In this document: in pieces, positions 23,524 to 26,588 of the stretch
How positions within the stretch are numbered: position 1 is the first letter of the stretch
Layout: each line of letters begins with the position of its first letter
Assembly (NCBI GenBank): GCA_004556755.1
Contig: SFFW01000019.1
Location: 1-26,588, forward strand
Direction: 5' to 3'
Length of the DNA: 26,588 bases
Source of the DNA: Clostridiales bacterium
GTDB taxonomy: Bacteria > Bacillota > Clostridia > Oscillospirales > Oscillospiraceae
Notes under the pieces: model-generated
The model's database searches: none
The model's input: only the letters and a program-made list of their open reading frames with translations
What the model was told of the DNA's origin: nothing
Position numbers and translations under genes: made by a program

Positions 23524-26157
23524 ATGAGCAAGAAGTATGTTTATCTGTTTTCCGAAGGCAATGCAAAGATGCGTGAGCTGCTTGGCGGCAAGGGCGCAAA
23601 CCTGGCGGAGATGACCAATATCGGTCTCCCCGTACCGCAGGGCTTCACCATCACCACCGAGGCCTGCACCCGTTATTACGACGACGGCAAGGTCATAAGC
23701 GACGAGATCGTGGCGGAGATCATGGAGAACATCAAAAAGCTGGAGCAGATCACCGGCAAGAAGTTCGGCGATCTTGAGAATCCTCTGCTTGTTTCCGTTC
23801 GTTCCGGCGCCCGTGCATCCATGCCCGGCATGATGGATACCATCCTGAACCTCGGTCTTAACGAGGAAGTCGTCGAGGTCATGGCGGCAAAGTCCGGCAA
23901 CCCCCGTTGGGCGTGGGACTGCTACCGCCGCTTTATCCAGATGTATTCCGACGTCGTTATGGAGGTCGGCAAGAAGTACTTCGAGCAGCTCATTGACGAG
24001 ATGAAGAAGCAGCGCAAGGTCACTCAGGACGTCGAGCTGAACGCAGACGACCTCAAGGAGCTGGCAGCTCAGTTTAAGGCTGAGTACAAGGAAAAGATCG
24101 GCGAGGACTTCCCGCAGGATCCCACCGAGCAGCTCATGGGCGCAGTCAAGGCGGTCTTCCGCTCTTGGGATAACCCCCGTGCAAACGTCTACCGCCGCGA
24201 CAACGACATCCCCTACTCTTGGGGTACCGCCGTCAACGTTCAGATGATGGCGTTCGGCAACATGGGCGACGACTGCGGCACCGGCGTTGCATTCACCCGT
24301 GACCCCGCAACCGGCGAAAAGCACCTGATGGGCGAGTTCCTCACCAACGCACAGGGCGAGGACGTCGTTGCAGGCGTTCGCACCCCCATGCCCATCGCCG
24401 AGATGGAGACCAAGTTCCCCCAGGCGTTTGCCGACTTCAAGAAGGTCTGCAAGCTGCTTGAGGATCACTACCGTGATATGCAGGACATGGAGTTCACCGT
24501 TGAGAACGGTAAGCTCTATATGCTCCAGACCCGTAACGGCAAGCGCACCGCACAGGCTGCGCTGAAGATCGCCTGCGACCTCGTTGACGAGGGCATGATA
24601 AGCGAGAAGGAAGCCGTTGCGATGATCGACCCCAGAAACCTCGACACCCTGCTTCACCCGCAGTTCGACGCTGCCGCACTCAAGGCGGCAAAGCCCCTCG
24701 GCGGAGCACTCGGCGCATCTCCCGGCGCTGCCTGCGGTAAGGTCGTATTCACCGCAGACGACGCAAAGGAATGGAACGACAGAGGCGAAAAGGTCGTCCT
24801 CGTCCGTCTTGAGACCTCCCCGGAGGACATCGAGGGCATGAAGGCGGCTCAGGGCATCCTCACCGTCAGAGGCGGCAGGACCAGTCACGCAGCCGTCGTT
24901 GCAAGAGGCATGGGCAAGTGCTGCGTATCCGGCTGCGGCGACATCGTCATGGACGAGGAGAACAAGGTGTTTACCCTCGGCGGCAAGACGATCAGAGAGG
25001 GCGACTTCATCTCCCTCGACGGCTCCACCGGTAAGATCTACGAAGGCATCATCCCCACCGTTCCCGCAACCATTGCAGGCGAGTTCGGCAGGATCATGGC
25101 ATGGGCCGACAAATACCGCCGCCTGAGAGTCCGCACCAACGCCGACACCCCCTACGACGCACGCAGGGCAAGAGAGCTTGGCGCAGAGGGCATCGGTCTT
25201 ACTCGTACCGAGCATATGTTCTTCGACTCTGACAGGATTGCAGTATTCCGTGAAATGATCTGCGCCGACACCCTTGAGGAGCGTGTTGCCGCTCTTGCAA
25301 AGCTTGAGCCGATGCAGCAGTCCGACTTCGAGGGCATCTACGAGGCGATGGAAGGCAACCCCGTAACCATCCGCTTCCTCGATCCTCCTCTCCACGAGTT
25401 CGTACCCACCGAGGAGGCAGACATCCGTGCGCTGGCACAGTCGCAGGGCAAGAGCGTTGAGGCTATAAAGGCACTCATCGCATCGCTGCATGAGTTTAAC
25501 CCCATGATGGGTCACAGAGGCTGCCGCCTTGCGGTCACCTATCCCGAGATCGCCGCAATGCAGACCAGAGCGGTCATCAAGGCTGCCATCGCCGTTTCCA
25601 AGGCTCACCCCGATTGGAACATCGAGCCTGAGATCATGATCCCGCTGGTCGGCGAGGTCAAGGAGCTCAAGTACGTCAAGGACATCGTCACCGAGAACGC
25701 CGACAAGCTCATTGCCGAAGCGGGTATCAAGATGAAGTACCTTGTCGGCACCATGATCGAGATCCCCAGAGCTGCGCTCACCGCAGACGAGATCGCAAAG
25801 GAAGCAGAGTTCTTCTCCTTCGGCACCAACGACCTTACCCAGATGACCTTCGGCTTCAGCCGTGACGATGCGGGCAAGTTCCTCAACGCCTACTACGAGA
25901 AGAAGATCTACGAGAACGACCCGTTTGCAAAGCTCGACCAGGTCGGCGTAGGCAAGCTCGTCGATATGGCGTGCAAGCTCGGCAGACAGACCCGTCCCGA
26001 CCTGCACCTCGGCATCTGCGGCGAACACGGCGGCGACCCCAGCTCCGTGGAGTTCTGCCACAGAGTCGGTCTCGACTACGTCTCCTGCAGCCCCTTCCGT
26101 GTTCCCATCGCCCGCCTTGCCGCAGCGCAGGCTGCCATCCGCGAACAGCGCCAATAA
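23524..26157 (+). CDS. ppdK: Pyruvate, phosphate dikinase
   Basis: 877 residues, the normal size. It interconverts pyruvate, ATP and phosphate with PEP, AMP and pyrophosphate. The N-terminal nucleotide-binding domain starts KYVYLFSEGNAKMRELLGGK and has SVRSGARASMPGMMDTILNL. The swivelling phosphohistidine domain has GGRTSHAAVVARGMGK with His455, the same number as the well-studied Clostridium symbiosum enzyme. The C-terminal TIM barrel has GLTRTEHMFF and GICGEHGGDP with the catalytic Cys832. The start has AGGAAGGA 7 bases upstream. Codon use is strongly biased, suggesting high expression. With pckG it forms the PEP-pyruvate-oxaloacetate node. Confidence 0.98.
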   Translation: MSKKYVYLFSEGNAKMRELLGGKGANLAEMTNIGLPVPQGFTITTEACTRYYDDGKVISDEIVAEIMENIKKLEQITGKKFGDLENPLLVSVRSGARASMPGMMDTILNLGLNEEVVEVMAAKSGNPRWAWDCYRRFIQMYSDVVMEVGKKYFEQLIDEMKKQRKVTQDVELNADDLKELAAQFKAEYKEKIGEDFPQDPTEQLMGAVKAVFRSWDNPRANVYRRDNDIPYSWGTAVNVQMMAFGNMGDDCGTGVAFTRDPATGEKHLMGEFLTNAQGEDVVAGVRTPMPIAEMETKFPQAFADFKKVCKLLEDHYRDMQDMEFTVENGKLYMLQTRNGKRTAQAALKIACDLVDEGMISEKEAVAMIDPRNLDTLLHPQFDAAALKAAKPLGGALGASPGAACGKVVFTADDAKEWNDRGEKVVLVRLETSPEDIEGMKAAQGILTVRGGRTSHAAVVARGMGKCCVSGCGDIVMDEENKVFTLGGKTIREGDFISLDGSTGKIYEGIIPTVPATIAGEFGRIMAWADKYRRLRVRTNADTPYDARRARELGAEGIGLTRTEHMFFDSDRIAVFREMICADTLEERVAALAKLEPMQQSDFEGIYEAMEGNPVTIRFLDPPLHEFVPTEEADIRALAQSQGKSVEAIKALIASLHEFNPMMGHRGCRLAVTYPEIAAMQTRAVIKAAIAVSKAHPDWNIEPEIMIPLVGEVKELKYVKDIVTENADKLIAEAGIKMKYLVGTMIEIPRAALTADEIAKEAEFFSFGTNDLTQMTFGFSRDDAGKFLNAYYEKKIYENDPFAKLDQVGVGKLVDMACKLGRQTRPDLHLGICGEHGGDPSSVEFCHRVGLDYVSCSPFRVPIARLAAAQAAIREQRQ

Positions 26158-26200
26158 GAAGTTGACGCAAACAGCGTAGGCAAAACAACTGATATAAATA

Positions 26201-26240
26201 CGGTCACACAGTCCGTTTGGATTGTGTGACCGTTATTTTT
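26201..26240 (+). terminator. Terminator after ppdK
   Basis: CGGTCACACA (26201-26210) and TGTGTGACCG (26223-26232) form a perfect ten-base stem followed by TTATTTTTT. It lies 43 bases past the ppdK stop. Confidence 0.9.
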
Positions 26241-26264
26241 TGCCATGTAAAAGCATGGCAAAAA
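26236..26264. terminator. Second hairpin after ppdK
   Basis: TTTTTGCCATG (26237-26247) and CATGGCAAAAA (26254-26264) pair around a six-base loop. Its left arm includes the T run of the previous terminator, so the two may be alternatives or act on opposite strands. Confidence 0.5.
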
Positions 26265-26268
26265 TAAG

Positions 26269-26378
26269 AAATGTGCCATTTCCTCGCCCCTGTGGGGCAA
26301 CCGTAAATGATGCACAAAAACTTCATGCGCCGGCATTTGCACATTTCCGTGGCGGGGTGCTCAGGCATGAAGTTTTTT
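26269..26378. other. Structured non-coding stretch with crossing inverted repeats
   Basis: GAAATGTGC (26269-26277) is complementary to GCACATTTC (26339-26347). GCCCC/GGGGC make a small hairpin at 26286-26298. AAAACTTCATGC (26317-26328) is complementary to GCATGAAGTTTT (26365-26376), which is followed by more T, like a terminator. The first and last pairings cross, so they are either a pseudoknot or alternatives. No believable gene is here. It could be a small RNA, a decayed mobile element end or chance. Confidence 0.4.
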
Positions 26379-26409
26379 GCTCATTTTCAGCTGAACACAC
26401 CGCAAATCA

Positions 26410-26445
26410 AGCCGCTGGTTTCGATATGAAATCAGCGGCTTTTTT
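26410..26445 (+). terminator. Strong hairpin terminator near the right edge
   Basis: AGCCGCTGGTTTC (26410-26422) and GAAATCAGCGGCT (26428-26440) pair with one G-T and a five-base loop, followed by a T run. No gene in the window needs it, so it belongs either to an RNA in 26269-26400 or to something lost. Confidence 0.75.
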
Positions 26446-26588
26446 CGTGCTCAAAAAAATTTTTTAATTTTTTCGCTCAGGGGGTTAAAAAATGGGCCTT
26501 CTCGCTGGCTACCTATTGAGGGACAAAACAAGTTTCCTCGTGATCCTTGAAAACAGAATAACGCTCAATAAAAACACACATTTACGCT
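26446..26588. other. AT-rich right edge with a leader-like sequence
   Basis: The stretch has no open frame of note. A run of A and T (26454-26472) is followed by TGGCTACCTATTGAGGGAC and then CCTTGAAAACAGAATAACGC near 26547-26566. Phrases like CTTGAAAAC-GAATAA occur in leaders of rRNA and of some mobile elements in Bacillota; I recall this only in general and cannot place it here. Confidence 0.25.

Noticed and set aside
23521..26154. Open frame of 877 codons on the minus strand over the whole of ppdK
   Set aside because: It is an exact mirror of a strongly codon-biased gene: GC-rich biased codons leave no stops on the opposite strand. The product has no recognisable motif, and ppdK has all its catalytic residues.
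26222..26467. 81-codon plus-strand frame after ppdK
   Set aside because: Runs through terminator hairpins, has no ribosome binding site and no recognisable motif.

Overview
The window looks like chromosomal DNA of a GC-rich member of Bacillota, probably a gut-type member of class Clostridia. The pointers are strong GGAGG-type ribosome binding sites, GTG starts, TTGACA-17-TATAAT-type promoters, the ylxM-ffh-rpsP-khpA and rimM-trmD-rsmA gene order, a YmfF/YmfH/Lgt cluster, GTP-type PEP carboxykinase and pyruvate phosphate dikinase. The genus cannot be fixed from sequence reading alone.

Left edge (1-1104): an accessory scar. A frameshifted RHS/YD-repeat gene remnant is fused to the first 26 codons of a VanR-type response regulator. 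Then come paired direct repeats and a 3' half of tRNA-fMet (CAT) that starts in the anticodon loop. I read this as the distal attachment site of an element lying to the left. A large hairpin and pieces of two more tRNA 3' ends follow.

Region 1265-4293: a tRNA-Thr/tRNA-Tyr operon (minus) with a clear promoter and terminator, a small coiled-coil protein plus a sigma-70 region-4-like protein with an unusually long out-of-phase overlap, a GH25 lysozyme lipoprotein with its own promoter, and glyA.

Region 4301-15439 (all minus): an operon of two M16-family proteins (YmfF-like without the zinc motif, YmfH-like with HFLEH), lgt and a small acidic-tailed protein. Upstream of it is a 2389-residue cyclic beta-1,2-glucan synthase-like membrane enzyme (GT84, glucoamylase-like and GH94 parts). 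Inside that giant gene the decamer TTATGTWAAC recurs seven times on the coding strand, in all three reading frames, within 2.6 kb. Protein coding cannot easily explain this, and it is the most unexpected signal in the window.

Region 15571-21601 (plus): ylxM-ffh-rpsP-khpA ends at a terminator. A small inserted module follows: a zinc-ribbon membrane protein on the minus strand and a small XRE-like regulator whose start lies in a perfect 12-bp inverted repeat. Then rimM, a trmD gene fused to a GNAT acetyltransferase domain, and rsmA. These act in signal-recognition-particle targeting, ribosome maturation and tRNA/rRNA methylation.

Region 21693-26157 (plus): pckG and ppdK, the PEP-oxaloacetate-pyruvate node, separated by a hairpin. 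The last 430 bases hold a run of hairpins and terminators but no believable gene.
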